64,000 bases of DNA, taken from NCBI GenBank assembly GCA_965247735.1, contig CBDFHN010000002.1, forward strand, positions 4,526,001 through 4,590,000, written 5' to 3'. The position numbers and the translations under genes were made by a program. Position 1 is the first letter of the stretch. Every line of letters begins with the position of its first letter. The notes below the pieces were generated by a model. It worked only from the letters and a program-made list of their open reading frames with translations. It made no database searches and was not told the DNA's origin. The stretch is from JAOXRU01 sp965247735. GTDB lineage: Bacteria > Bacteroidota > Bacteroidia > Flavobacteriales > Flavobacteriaceae. Below are positions 44,936 through 53,454 of the stretch, one piece after another.

Positions 44936-44959
44936 AAAAACCCCAGTAGACTGGGGTTT
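44936..44959 (-). terminator. Terminator of the tRNA-Arg transcript
   Basis: Read on the minus strand, AAACCCCAG pairs with CTGGGGTTT around a 4-base loop, followed by a T-rich stretch. It lies 8 bases after the 3' end of the tRNA. Confidence 0.8.
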
Positions 44960-44966
44960 GTTGTTG

Positions 44967-45040
44967 TGACCTCGACAAGATTCAAACTTGTAACCTCTTG
45001 AGCCGTAATCAAGTGCGCTATTCAGTTGCGCCACGAGGCC
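44967..45040 (-). tRNA. tRNA-Arg(ACG)
   Basis: A 74-nt cloverleaf on the minus strand: 7-bp acceptor stem (GGCCTCG with CGAGGTC), D-stem GCGC/GCGC, anticodon stem CTTGA/TCAAG with loop TTACGGC, so anticodon ACG. The variable loop has 5 nt and the T-stem is ACAAG/CTTGT. The 3' CCA is not encoded. Two usually invariant positions are changed together: position 19 in the D-loop is A instead of G, and position 56 in the T-loop is U instead of C. The tertiary pair between the loops can still form as A-U. G18 and U55 are kept. Confidence 0.93.
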
Positions 45041-45264
45041 GATTTTGTTTTCCTAAGCTGTTTTCTAAGGAGGTGCAAATATATTTCTTTTTATGATTCT
45101 GGCAAAGAAAATAGAGATAATATCATTTTAAAAATTTTATCGCAATAAAAGGGGAATGTATAAGCTTTTTCTGCGGATGGCATATAGGTTTATGTTGTTG
45201 GGCGTTACAACTAGCTTGTTGTTGTAAATAGTAGTACTTTAGTGCTTTCTTGAAATTATCAATT

Positions 45265-46272
45265 ATGAAAAATACTACACTAAAAGACTTAGCTAAAATA
45301 TTAAACCTATCTGTGTCTACAGTGTCAAAAGCACTTAATGATAGTTCTGAAATAAGTAAAATCACCAAAAACAGAGTAAAAGAAGCTGCTTTAAAATGTA
45401 ATTATAGACCTAATCCTATTGCTTTAAATCTTAAAATTGGTAGAAGCAAAACTATTGGTGTTGTGATTCCTAGTGTATTAGATCGTTTTTCAGCTAAATT
45501 ATTTATTGGAATAGAAAAGGTTGCTCATGCTAGAGGTTATAATGCTATGCTTTGTACGTCTAATTATAGTACTATTCGTGAGGCCGAAAACATGGATATA
45601 CTAAGTGATAAAGGGGTAGATGGTATTATTGTATCCTTAGCAGATGAAACTATCAGATTTGAAGAGTACGCACATATAGAAAAGGCAATTGCAATGTCGT
45701 ACTCTTTGGTACTCACTAATAAAGTGCCAGAAAGGCTTAATACCAATAAGATTAGTGTAGATTTTTATCAAGAAGCATTTGGAGCGGTAAAAGCCGTAGA
45801 GATATCTATGAATGCAAAGGTTTTGGTGATTGGTGCTGTTGATAATAAAATATATTTCGATAAAAGAAAAGAAGGTGTTTTAGATGCTTTAAGCGCAGAA
45901 CATAATATTACCACTTCTAAATTGATGGCAGTTGAAGAGGGGGCGAATTACATCCAAGATGTTGTTGCGGAAATAGAGAGCCAAAAAATTAATTTTATTA
46001 TTGCTTTAAATCAGGGTGTTTTAAAAGCTATAACTGCTAATAAGTTCATAAAAGAGCTATTAGATGCTGAAAAATTAAGGGTTTATGGTTTTTCGAATAG
46101 GAGAACTGCTTTTGAAGGTGTTAAAGGTGTTACTACCATATCGCAACGAGGTAAGTATCTAGGAGAAAAATCGGCCGAATTGCTAATTGATCAAATTGAA
46201 TTAATGTCTGATGATAATTCTTCACAGACTATTGTTGTAGATAGTATTAAGAAAAAAAGTACACGGATTTAG
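45265..46272 (+). CDS. LacI-family transcriptional regulator
   Basis: I choose ATG 45265 (335 residues, starting MKNTTLKDLAKILNLSVSTV) rather than the TTG 15 bases upstream, because LacI proteins begin with a few residues before the helix-turn-helix. The HTH (about 4-24) is followed by the hinge (NYRPNPIALNLKIGRSKTIG) and a periplasmic-binding-protein-like ligand domain (60-335). It is monocistronic and not next to a sugar operon, so it could control a distant locus. In Flavobacteriaceae such regulators control sugar catabolic loci. The effector cannot be predicted. Confidence 0.88.
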   Translation: MKNTTLKDLAKILNLSVSTVSKALNDSSEISKITKNRVKEAALKCNYRPNPIALNLKIGRSKTIGVVIPSVLDRFSAKLFIGIEKVAHARGYNAMLCTSNYSTIREAENMDILSDKGVDGIIVSLADETIRFEEYAHIEKAIAMSYSLVLTNKVPERLNTNKISVDFYQEAFGAVKAVEISMNAKVLVIGAVDNKIYFDKRKEGVLDALSAEHNITTSKLMAVEEGANYIQDVVAEIESQKINFIIALNQGVLKAITANKFIKELLDAEKLRVYGFSNRRTAFEGVKGVTTISQRGKYLGEKSAELLIDQIELMSDDNSSQTIVVDSIKKKSTRI

Positions 46273-46307
46273 GTGGTCTGCTCGCTTGTTTGTGAAGAAT
46301 ACCTAGT

Positions 46308-46445
46308 TTAAAGTGCTTTGCTGGTAATGAGATAGCGCCATCCTAGTATTGCCAATTGAAATTTTGAAGCTTTTGACAAGTCTAGTCTTTTTTTTGAATA
46401 AGAAGGAAGCAGTATTTTGTTGAGTTTAGCAATAAATCTGTACAT
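46308..46445 (-). CDS. Small basic protein (45 residues), likely real
   Basis: The frame from ATG 46445 encodes 45 residues: MYRFIAKLNKILLPSYSKKR, then a short LDLSKASKFQ segment and a hydrophobic-aromatic end (LGWRYLITSKAL). The alternation of basic and amphipathic residues and the compact length recall a small protein that I believe is widespread in Flavobacteriia, but I cannot confirm that here. The frame extends upstream to 46493 without a better start. It lies just after the terminator of the SPFH gene, so it needs its own promoter. No function can be given. Confidence 0.55.
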   Translation of the reverse strand: MYRFIAKLNKILLPSYSKKRLDLSKASKFQLAILGWRYLITSKAL

Positions 46446-46471
46446 GTTTCTACGTTTAAATCCAAAGGTAT

Positions 46472-46511
46472 AAAAAAACTCGCCCAATACCATGTACAGT
46501 AAAGAGCGAGT
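46472..46511 (-). terminator. Terminator of the SPFH gene
   Basis: On the minus strand ACTCGCTC pairs with GGGCGAGT (8 bp, one wobble), followed by seven T. The loop is long, about 18-20 bases. It lies 22 bases beyond the stop codon of the gene at 46534-47859. Confidence 0.65.
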
Positions 46512-46533
46512 CTACCCAACTAACTAATGTCAA

Positions 46534-47859
46534 TTATTTCTTTTTCTGAATCATTTTTCTTGCCAATTCGGCACCAATTAATGATTGTAAGAGATTGCTA
46601 TTATTGTTTCCTTTTTCTCCTTGGATATAAATTTCAGGAAGTTTTAGGTCTTTAAACTCTCTTGCCATTCCTACCGACGTTTTATACTCCCATTCGGCAC
46701 GTTCTTGAGGTGTTAAACCAGCAGCCACCAATTTAGAATTTTGATAAGCTTCAGCATCTGCTAATGTTTTCTTTGTTTTTGCTTTATAGATAGCTACTTC
46801 ATAATTTTTGCGTTCTTCAACTAGATTAAAAACTGCTACTTTTGCTTTTGTTTCTGCAGCTATAGTTTGTTGAATTTGCTCTTTTTCTAATCGCGCTCTT
46901 TCTTTTGCTTTATTAGCTTCACCTTTTGCTTTTTCTTTTTGTGCACGGTAAAATTCACGTTCTGCTTGTTGTTTTTCAAGTTGTGTTTGCGCTACTTCTT
47001 CTTTTTGTAATTGCAAACGGTTGTCAAAAGTTTCTTCCCAGTCAATTTCGGTAACAATAGCTTGTACTACTGTTAATCCATAGGCTTTAAGAGAATTTCC
47101 ATTTTCACGAACAGGTTGTCCATCTTTCATTTTTATAGCAAAACGTTTTTGACGTTGTTGTCTGTTAACTACGGTTCTTACGACTGTACTATCTCCAATA
47201 ATATCTGGATTTTGTCTATCTTCTACTTCTTCCAAGACATACATTCCATTTTCTAATTGATCCTTAAAATACCGATCAAAATTGGCTGCTTGCCCCGAAA
47301 TGTAATCTTGAGCATCCATGAGTTTACATGTGTTTTTTATAGACTGATCGATATTAGGAATAATCCTTGAACGAATTAGGTTTTTTTCTGTCTTATTACG
47401 ATCTGCTACAGATAAAAACTGAGTCTCAGAATCGGTATTGATGCTTACCACAACAGAAGTTGCTATTCTGGCCTTTACCGCATCACTAAATGCCCAATAT
47501 TTTGCTTGATCAACATTGGCATATTTACTTTGTTCACCTAAGTCTCCTTTTTTACCAGGAATGGTATATTTGATTGGAAGTTCAAACTGAATGGGGATTA
47601 GTCTTCCCCACATTTTGGTGTTTATTCCTTGTCTAAAAACTCCTTTTTGACTTCCCCACGGATATTGAACTGCATAGGCAGTACCCGGTTCGGCATAAAA
47701 GAACATTCCTGATAATAGGGCAAGTGTTATACCTGAAGCTATCATGATTGCTCCTTTTTTGGGAGTAAATAAGTTAAGTAATTTATTGTTTTTAAAGATG
47801 GATTGTAGCACTAAGGCTGCAATACCAAGTATGGTAATGAAAATTCCTAGAATTAGCAT
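46534..47859 (-). CDS. SPFH/band-7 domain membrane protein
   Basis: The 441-residue protein has two N-terminal membrane segments (residues 1-20 and 35-55) and an SPFH/prohibitin-like domain (about 80-280). A long charged coiled coil comes next (about 280-370; QLEKQQAEREFYRAQKEKAK, GEANKAKERARLEKEQIQQT), then a C-terminal tail with ALPT-like turnover elements. Proteins of this kind form large membrane-associated oligomers that organise membrane domains or control proteases. A tiny hydrophobic frame starts 69 bases upstream (47872-47940). Its terminator is at 46472-46511. A function beyond scaffolding cannot be read from the sequence. Confidence 0.85.
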   Translation of the reverse strand: MLILGIFITILGIAALVLQSIFKNNKLLNLFTPKKGAIMIASGITLALLSGMFFYAEPGTAYAVQYPWGSQKGVFRQGINTKMWGRLIPIQFELPIKYTIPGKKGDLGEQSKYANVDQAKYWAFSDAVKARIATSVVVSINTDSETQFLSVADRNKTEKNLIRSRIIPNIDQSIKNTCKLMDAQDYISGQAANFDRYFKDQLENGMYVLEEVEDRQNPDIIGDSTVVRTVVNRQQRQKRFAIKMKDGQPVRENGNSLKAYGLTVVQAIVTEIDWEETFDNRLQLQKEEVAQTQLEKQQAEREFYRAQKEKAKGEANKAKERARLEKEQIQQTIAAETKAKVAVFNLVEERKNYEVAIYKAKTKKTLADAEAYQNSKLVAAGLTPQERAEWEYKTSVGMAREFKDLKLPEIYIQGEKGNNNSNLLQSLIGAELARKMIQKKK

Positions 47860-47871
47860 GTTTATATTGTT

Positions 47872-47940
47872 TTAAAGGGTTAGTAATAATAATGTTAGAT
47901 TAATGACGATTTCGATTAATGCAATAAGTATTGTGATCAT
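47872..47940 (-). CDS. Possible 22-residue hydrophobic peptide upstream of the SPFH gene
   Basis: ATG at 47940 opens MITILIALIEIVINLTLLLL plus two residues, then stops 12 bases before the SPFH start. It would be a single membrane helix. The arrangement, a tiny membrane peptide just before a membrane scaffold gene, suggests translational coupling or a small subunit. AT-rich DNA also yields such frames by chance. Confidence 0.35.
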   Translation of the reverse strand: MITILIALIEIVINLTLLLLTL

Positions 47941-48520
47941 GTTGTTTTTATGATTTTTTTTGGTTGATTAATAAAATGAATATTAAATGATGCTTAGGAG
48001 AAAGCTTGTCACTGCGTAGCTACTTCTTAATTGTGTAAGGTGCTATGTTTTTGTAATATGAATAGCGAAGTAGTCTTTGAAAGAGTGAATTAATAAGGAT
48101 CATTTTTAATATTTTGGTTGTTGTTATAATTGATATTTCAGCTGATTGTTTTATCAATATATAACGAAGGAAAGCTTCTTTCCAAATTTTCTGATACGAT
48201 TTAATGCATTTGACTTCACATATGTAAGTAAAAAAACGAATATGATTTCGTATTTAGACATATATTCTTAGTTATTGTTGTTGTTTGATAGTTAAAATAA
48301 TGTTTATTGTTTCAATGTGTAATGAAATTAAGTGGTTTTTGAATACTTTTTTGTGTTGCTAGGGGTAATTGGTTGTTTTTTTGATGTTTTTTGATGATTC
48401 TATCTTTTTGCCAAGATGTAAATTGTAAAAAATGATAGTAATACTAGCATTGTTTTTGGCTGGTTTTTATAATGTATAATTCATTATCTATTCCATATCT
48501 TCGCAAGAAAAATATTTTCA
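47941..48520. other. Intergenic region upstream of the antiporter
   Basis: These 580 AT-rich bases separate two divergent genes. I see no gene, RNA or strong repeat. A TATCTTCG near 48495 resembles a -7 element for the antiporter gene. Confidence 0.4.
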
Positions 48521-49471
48521 ATGCAAGATTTGCTATTTATTATTGGAGGATTGGTGTTATTAATCTTTGGAGGAAATTGGTTGTTAAAATCTGCTGTAGG
48601 TTTATCTTTAAGATTAAACATATCAAAAGTTGTGATTGGAATGACAGTAGTATCCTTTGCGACTTCACTTCCTGAATTAATAGTAAGTATAAAAGCGGCA
48701 TTAGATGGTTCTCCAGATTTAGCATTTGGAAATGTTGTAGGTTCTAATATTGCAAATTTGGGATTGGTACTTGGGGTTACCGTAATTTTATCTAGTATAG
48801 ATGTAAAAAAAGGGTTTTATAAAATGGATTGGCCAGTAATGATGTTGGCTTCTCTAATGTTTTATTTATTTATCTATTCTGATGGTGTTTTAGAACGGTA
48901 TGAAGGGGGAATTATGTTTGTATCACTTATTGCTTTTTTGGTTTATGTGTTAAAATTTCAAAAACAAGAAGTTTCAGATGAAGTAATGGATGAGGCCTCT
49001 AATGATGAAGAACAATTAGGAATGGCTAAAATATTATTGTTTCTAGTAATTGGAGGTGTAGCACTCTGGGGAGGATCAGAACTTTTAGTAGAAGGAGCTA
49101 AATCTATGGCCTTGTCATTTGGAGTTTCGGAACGTATTATTGGAGTAACGGTAGTTTCTGTAGGGACAAGTGTTCCTGAATTGGCAGCTTCAATTATTGC
49201 TGTATTAAAGAAAGAAAAAGCGATTTCTCTAGGGAATTTAATAGGGTCTAATGTATTTAACATTCTTGCTGTATTAGGAATAACTTCAATGATAATGCCT
49301 ATAAAAGTTGGTGATACAGGGTTGTTAGATCATGATATCTTTTGGATGCTTGGCATTGCTTTTCTGGTATTGCCATTGGTACTTCTTCCAAAGAAGTTTA
49401 GATTGGGTAGGAGAGATGGTATTATACTGTTAGGACTATATCTGTTTTTTGTATATAGTACATTGTCGTAG
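48521..49471 (+). CDS. Calcium/sodium antiporter (CaCA family, YrbG-like)
   Basis: The 316-residue protein has ten membrane segments in two homologous halves. Each half has an alpha-repeat: VVSFATSLPELIVSIKAAL with NVVGSNIANLG in the first, and VVSVGTSVPELAASIIAVL with NLIGSNVFNILAVLG in the second. These acidic (S/T)(S/T)xPE motifs bind the exchanged cations. It most likely exports calcium in exchange for sodium or protons across the inner membrane. The gene is monocistronic and ends at a strong bidirectional terminator shared with the convergent purM-like gene. Confidence 0.92.
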   Translation: MQDLLFIIGGLVLLIFGGNWLLKSAVGLSLRLNISKVVIGMTVVSFATSLPELIVSIKAALDGSPDLAFGNVVGSNIANLGLVLGVTVILSSIDVKKGFYKMDWPVMMLASLMFYLFIYSDGVLERYEGGIMFVSLIAFLVYVLKFQKQEVSDEVMDEASNDEEQLGMAKILLFLVIGGVALWGGSELLVEGAKSMALSFGVSERIIGVTVVSVGTSVPELAASIIAVLKKEKAISLGNLIGSNVFNILAVLGITSMIMPIKVGDTGLLDHDIFWMLGIAFLVLPLVLLPKKFRLGRRDGIILLGLYLFFVYSTLS

Positions 49472-49506
49472 TTTTTACTCAGTTAGTAATGGCAGCGTAG
49501 TGCTAC

Positions 49507-49550
49507 AAAACACAAAAAAGAGCAACAATTATTGCTCTTTTTTGTGTTTT
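49507..49550. terminator. Strong bidirectional terminator
   Basis: A stem of about 19 bp (49507-49525 with 49532-49550) around a 6-base loop has A runs on one side and T runs on the other. It terminates the antiporter and the convergent purM-like transcript. Confidence 0.85.
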
Positions 49551-49591
49551 AAGATTGTCCCGTCCCGAAATAGTTCCTGAAAATATAAGTA

Positions 49592-50767
49592 TTAATAGGT
49601 AAACGTTCCAAATTCGCTAGTTATCGTAAGTTTTTTGGTATCAGCATCTTCTACTTTACCAATTATTTGTGCATCTACATTAAAAGATTTAGAGATATTG
49701 ATGATATCTTTAGCAACTTCTGGAGCAACATAAAGTTCCATTCTGTGTCCACAATTAAATACTTGATACATTTCTTTCCAATCAGTTTTTGATTCTTCTT
49801 GTATCAATTGAAATAGTGGAGGAATAGGAAACATGTTGTCCTTGATAATATGTAAGTTTTCAACAAAATGCAAAATTTTGGTTTGGGCACCACCGCTACA
49901 GTGCACCATACCATGAATTTCTTTTGCGTTATAGTTGTCTAATATTTTTTTAATGATTGGAGCATAAGTCCTTGTTGGGGATAATACCAATTTTCCAGCA
50001 TTAATAGGGCTGTTAGCAACAGCATCTGTAAGTTTAACACTACCAGAATATACTAGATCTTCTGGAACAGCGGCATCATAACTTTCAGGGAATTTTTCAG
50101 CTAAATATTTATGAAAAACATCATGGCGTGCAGAGGTAAGCCCATTGCTTCCCATGCCACCATTATATTCTTTTTCGTAGGTAGCTTGACCAGATGACGA
50201 TAAACCAACGATAACATCACCAGCTTTAATATTGGCATTGTCAATAACGTCTTTACGTTTCATACGAGCAGTTACTGTAGAATCTACGATTATAGTACGT
50301 ACCAAATCACCAACATCAGCAGTTTCACCACCTGTAGAATGTACTTTTACTCCAAAATCATTTAATTCTTGAAGTAGTTCTTCCGTCCCATTAATAATTA
50401 CAGAAAGTACTTCACCTGGAATTAGGTTCTTATTACGTCCTATTGTAGATGACAATACTATATTGTCAGTAGCACCTACACAAAGTAAGTCATCAATATT
50501 CATAATTAAAGCGTCTTGAGCAATACCTTTCCAAACAGAAATATCTCCAGTTTCTTTCCAGTACATATAGGCTAAAGACGATTTAGTTCCAGCACCATCG
50601 GCATGCATTATTAAACAGTATTCTTCATCATTAGTTAGATGATCTGGTACTATTTTACAAAAAGCCTTAGGAAATAAACCTTTGTCTATGTTTTTGATAG
50701 CATTGTGTACATCTTCTTTAGCAGCAGATACTCCTCTTTGGCTATAACGTTCGCTTGTTGCAGTCAT
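49592..50767 (-). CDS. purM: Phosphoribosylformylglycinamidine cyclo-ligase (AIR synthase)
   Basis: The 391-residue enzyme catalyses ATP-dependent ring closure of FGAM to AIR in purine synthesis. It begins with RYSQRGVSAAKEDVHNAI and has the AIR-synthase ATP-binding motifs ADGAGTKSSLAY, MNIDDLLCVGAT and HSTGGETADVGD, then a C-terminal AIRS_C domain (GLSSSGQATYEKEYNGGMGS, MVHCSGGAQTKI). It is of the Bacteroidota type, somewhat longer and diverged from E. coli PurM, and its identity rests on family motifs. It is transcribed alone between the antiporter terminator and a hairpin at 50800-50827. Confidence 0.88.
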   Translation of the reverse strand: MTATSERYSQRGVSAAKEDVHNAIKNIDKGLFPKAFCKIVPDHLTNDEEYCLIMHADGAGTKSSLAYMYWKETGDISVWKGIAQDALIMNIDDLLCVGATDNIVLSSTIGRNKNLIPGEVLSVIINGTEELLQELNDFGVKVHSTGGETADVGDLVRTIIVDSTVTARMKRKDVIDNANIKAGDVIVGLSSSGQATYEKEYNGGMGSNGLTSARHDVFHKYLAEKFPESYDAAVPEDLVYSGSVKLTDAVANSPINAGKLVLSPTRTYAPIIKKILDNYNAKEIHGMVHCSGGAQTKILHFVENLHIIKDNMFPIPPLFQLIQEESKTDWKEMYQVFNCGHRMELYVAPEVAKDIINISKSFNVDAQIIGKVEDADTKKLTITSEFGTFTY

Positions 50768-50799
50768 TTTTTATGAATTTGAGGCAAAAATAAGAAGAA

Positions 50800-50827
50800 T
50801 AAAAAAAAGCACGTTAAAAAACGTGCT
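50800..50827 (-). terminator. Terminator between the GSIII gene and purM
   Basis: On the minus strand AGCACGTT pairs with AACGTGCT around TTTT, followed by eight T. It lies 243 bases beyond the GSIII stop and just upstream of purM, so it isolates purM from the GSIII transcript. Confidence 0.75.
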
Positions 50828-51069
50828 CTTTCTTTTACTATTGGCATAAAACCTTACATTTATGCCCTTAGACGTTCTAAAAAAAGATGTCCAAGTACTT
50901 AATTGATTAATAGCGTAGCTAAGATAATCAAAAGCTAAGTACCAACGAAATACAGTTTTCGATGTGCTGTCAAAAATGTCCGTTTAATAGTTAAGCTCCC
51001 TTATTTTTAGTTAAAAAGAACTTTTAAAACCTTATAAGCGGTTTTAATTTCTTGATGTTAGTATTAAAT

Positions 51070-53256
51070 TTACTTTGTTAGCAATAATTCTCTATATTTT
51101 GCAAAAGGCCAAATACTGTCTTGTACTACTTGTTCCAATTTATCTGAATGGTATCTAATGGTTTCAAAATAGGGTTTTACAGTAGTTAGATAGGTTGTTG
51201 CCTTTTTTTCTGCATCTTTTATTTGATTTGCTTTTCTCCTTGCAGCTACCATTTTATCAACTTCAGCTTTTAATTCAGTAATGTGGTTAGAGATCTCTTC
51301 TATGACTTGTAATTGGAATGTACATTGTTTTTTGTAGTTTTCTCCAAATAGATTTTTGAGTCCAGAACAATTTTCTATCAAAACATTTTGATAGCTAATT
51401 GCTGCAGGAATAATATGGTTGTATATGATATCACCTAAAACTCTGCCTTCAATTTGGATACGCATAGTGTATTCATCTAGTTCCACTTCTTTTCTGGCAG
51501 CAAGTTCAGTAGCGCTCATTACATTCATTTGCTCATATAGCGCAATGGTTTCTCTTTTGGAAAGTATAGCAAGTGCTTCTGGAGTGTTTTTATGATTACT
51601 TAGTTTTCTCTTTTTTGCCTCTTTTAGCCATTTATCGCTATAACCATCACCTTCAAAACGTATTCTTTTAGATGTTTTTATGTATTCGCGAAGCACATTA
51701 AAAATAGCTTCATCTTTTTTAAGGTTATCCGTATCTATTAATATGTCAACAGCAGATTTAAAATCGATTAACTGTTTGGCAACAATGGTATTTAAAACAG
51801 TCATTGGCTTTGCACAATTTAATTTGGAGCCTACAGCCCTAAATTCAAATTTATTGCCTGTAAATGCAAATGGAGATGTTCTGTTCCTATCGGTATTGTC
51901 TCTTAATATTTCTGGAATTTTTCCGACTACATTTAGTTTTAGGTCGGTTTTTTCTTCAGGAGAAAGTTTTCCTTCAGTTACTCCTTCCAATTCATCTAAA
52001 ACATGAGTAAGTTGATCTCCAATAAAAACGGACATTATTGTTGGTGGAGCTTCATTAGCGCCTAGTCTATGATCGTTACCAGCAGATGCAATAGCAGCTC
52101 TCATAAGCTCTTCATATTCTTGTACTGCCTTTATGGTGTTTACAAAAAAGGTTAAGAATTGAAGATTACGCATTGGAGTAGGACCTGGGCTTAATAGATT
52201 AACACCAGTATTGGTTGCTAAAGACCAGTTGTTGTGTTTTCCAGAACCATTGATTCCGGCAAAAGGTTTTTCATGAAAAAGTACTTTTAGGTCATGTTTA
52301 TCTGCTATTTTTTCCATAACATCCATCAATAAGGAGTTGTGGTCTACAGCTAAATTAGCTTCTTCATAAACAGGAGCCAATTCAAACTGATTTGGAGCAA
52401 CCTCATTATGTCGTGTTTTTACGGGGATTCCTAACTGTAAGGATTGTATTTCCAGCTCGCGCATAAAATTTAACGCTCGAGATGGAATGGCTCCAAAATA
52501 ATGATCATCTAATTGTTGTCCTTTTGCTGGAGCATGGCCAATTAGTGTTCTGCCAGTAATCATTAAATCTGGTCTGGAATTCGCGAGTTTTTTATCAATC
52601 AGAAAATATTCTTGCTCCCAACCCAAAGAGGCATTTACTTTACTTACACTTTTATCAAAATATTTGGCAACATTAGTAGCAGCTTCGTCAACCGCATGTA
52701 ATGACCTTAATAATGGTGTTTTGTTGTCCAATGCTTCACCAGTATAAGAAACAAAAACAGTAGGTATACATAAGGTAGATCCATATACAAAAGCTGGTGA
52801 AGTAGGATCCCACGCCGTATATCCTCTGGCTTCAAAAGTATTTCTAATACCTCCACTAGGAAAGCTAGAAGCATCTGGTTTTTGCTGTACCAATTGTCCA
52901 CCACTAAAACGTTCTATAGCGCTACCATTGGCTAAAGGCTCAAAAAAAGCATCATGTTTTTCTGCCGTTGCACCAGTTAAAGGTTGAAACCAATGTGTAT
53001 AATGAGTAGCTCCTTTAGAGAGTGCCCATACTTTCATTGCTTCAGCAATCTGATCTGCAATTTTACGATCTATTTTTTTTCCATGATCAATTGCATCTCG
53101 TACTCCTTTATAAGCATCGGTAGTTAAAGCGTGTACCATTACAGCATCGTTAAAAACAAGCTCATAAAACAGTGCTGATCTTTTTTTATCTTCTATTTGT
53201 GGGCTAATTAATTCTTTAGCAGGGTTGATAAGGGCATTAAATCTTAATGTGGACAT
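51070..53256 (-). CDS. glnN: Type III glutamine synthetase
   Basis: I choose ATG 53256 (728 residues, MSTLRFNALINPAKELISPQ); the frame extends 19 codons further into the promoter. Length and motifs are those of the GSIII family: THWFQPLTGATAEKHDAF, FPSGGIRNTFEARGYTAWD, ATP-site region LFHEKPFAGINGSGKHNNWS and NRTSPFAFTGNKFEFRAVGS. It makes glutamine from glutamate and ammonia in the cytoplasm as a large dodecamer. A -7 element TAAATTTG (53287-53280 on the minus strand) is well placed. It is divergent from the GSII gene, so two unrelated glutamine synthetases share one control region of about 200 bases. Confidence 0.95.
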   Translation of the reverse strand: MSTLRFNALINPAKELISPQIEDKKRSALFYELVFNDAVMVHALTTDAYKGVRDAIDHGKKIDRKIADQIAEAMKVWALSKGATHYTHWFQPLTGATAEKHDAFFEPLANGSAIERFSGGQLVQQKPDASSFPSGGIRNTFEARGYTAWDPTSPAFVYGSTLCIPTVFVSYTGEALDNKTPLLRSLHAVDEAATNVAKYFDKSVSKVNASLGWEQEYFLIDKKLANSRPDLMITGRTLIGHAPAKGQQLDDHYFGAIPSRALNFMRELEIQSLQLGIPVKTRHNEVAPNQFELAPVYEEANLAVDHNSLLMDVMEKIADKHDLKVLFHEKPFAGINGSGKHNNWSLATNTGVNLLSPGPTPMRNLQFLTFFVNTIKAVQEYEELMRAAIASAGNDHRLGANEAPPTIMSVFIGDQLTHVLDELEGVTEGKLSPEEKTDLKLNVVGKIPEILRDNTDRNRTSPFAFTGNKFEFRAVGSKLNCAKPMTVLNTIVAKQLIDFKSAVDILIDTDNLKKDEAIFNVLREYIKTSKRIRFEGDGYSDKWLKEAKKRKLSNHKNTPEALAILSKRETIALYEQMNVMSATELAARKEVELDEYTMRIQIEGRVLGDIIYNHIIPAAISYQNVLIENCSGLKNLFGENYKKQCTFQLQVIEEISNHITELKAEVDKMVAARRKANQIKDAEKKATTYLTTVKPYFETIRYHSDKLEQVVQDSIWPFAKYRELLLTK

Positions 53257-53279
53257 ATAAAAGCAATTAATATGAATTT

Positions 53280-53287
53280 CAAATTTA
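53280..53287 (-). promoter_or_regulatory. -7 promoter element of the GSIII gene
   Basis: TAAATTTG on the minus strand fits TAnnTTTG and lies 24 bases from the chosen ATG. No clear TTG lies at the -33 position. Confidence 0.4.
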
Positions 53288-53389
53288 ATAATTTTAAACG
53301 ACTTTAAATGCATTTAAAATAATTTACCCCATAAAAAATAGGGGTGTTCGTAATTTTAACTAAAATATAATACTTTTATCCCTTAAAAA

Positions 53390-53420
53390 TTGGGTACATC
53401 TATTCAAAAAGCTACATTTG
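53390..53420 (+). promoter_or_regulatory. Promoter of the GSII gene
   Basis: TTG at 53390-53392 and TACATTTG at 53413-53420 are separated by 20 bases. This fits the Bacteroidota housekeeping promoter (TTG, 17-23 bases, TAnnTTTG). The 5' leader to the ATG at 53455 would be about 27 bases. Confidence 0.7.
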
Positions 53421-53454
53421 CATCGTAATTGTGTATAACATTTAAGAGCAAATC

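Noticed and set aside
45250..45264. TTG start of the LacI regulator
   Set aside because: ATG 45265 fits the normal N-terminus of LacI proteins.
51680..52006. 108-codon frame inside the GSIII gene
   Set aside because: Antisense shadow of a conserved enzyme gene.
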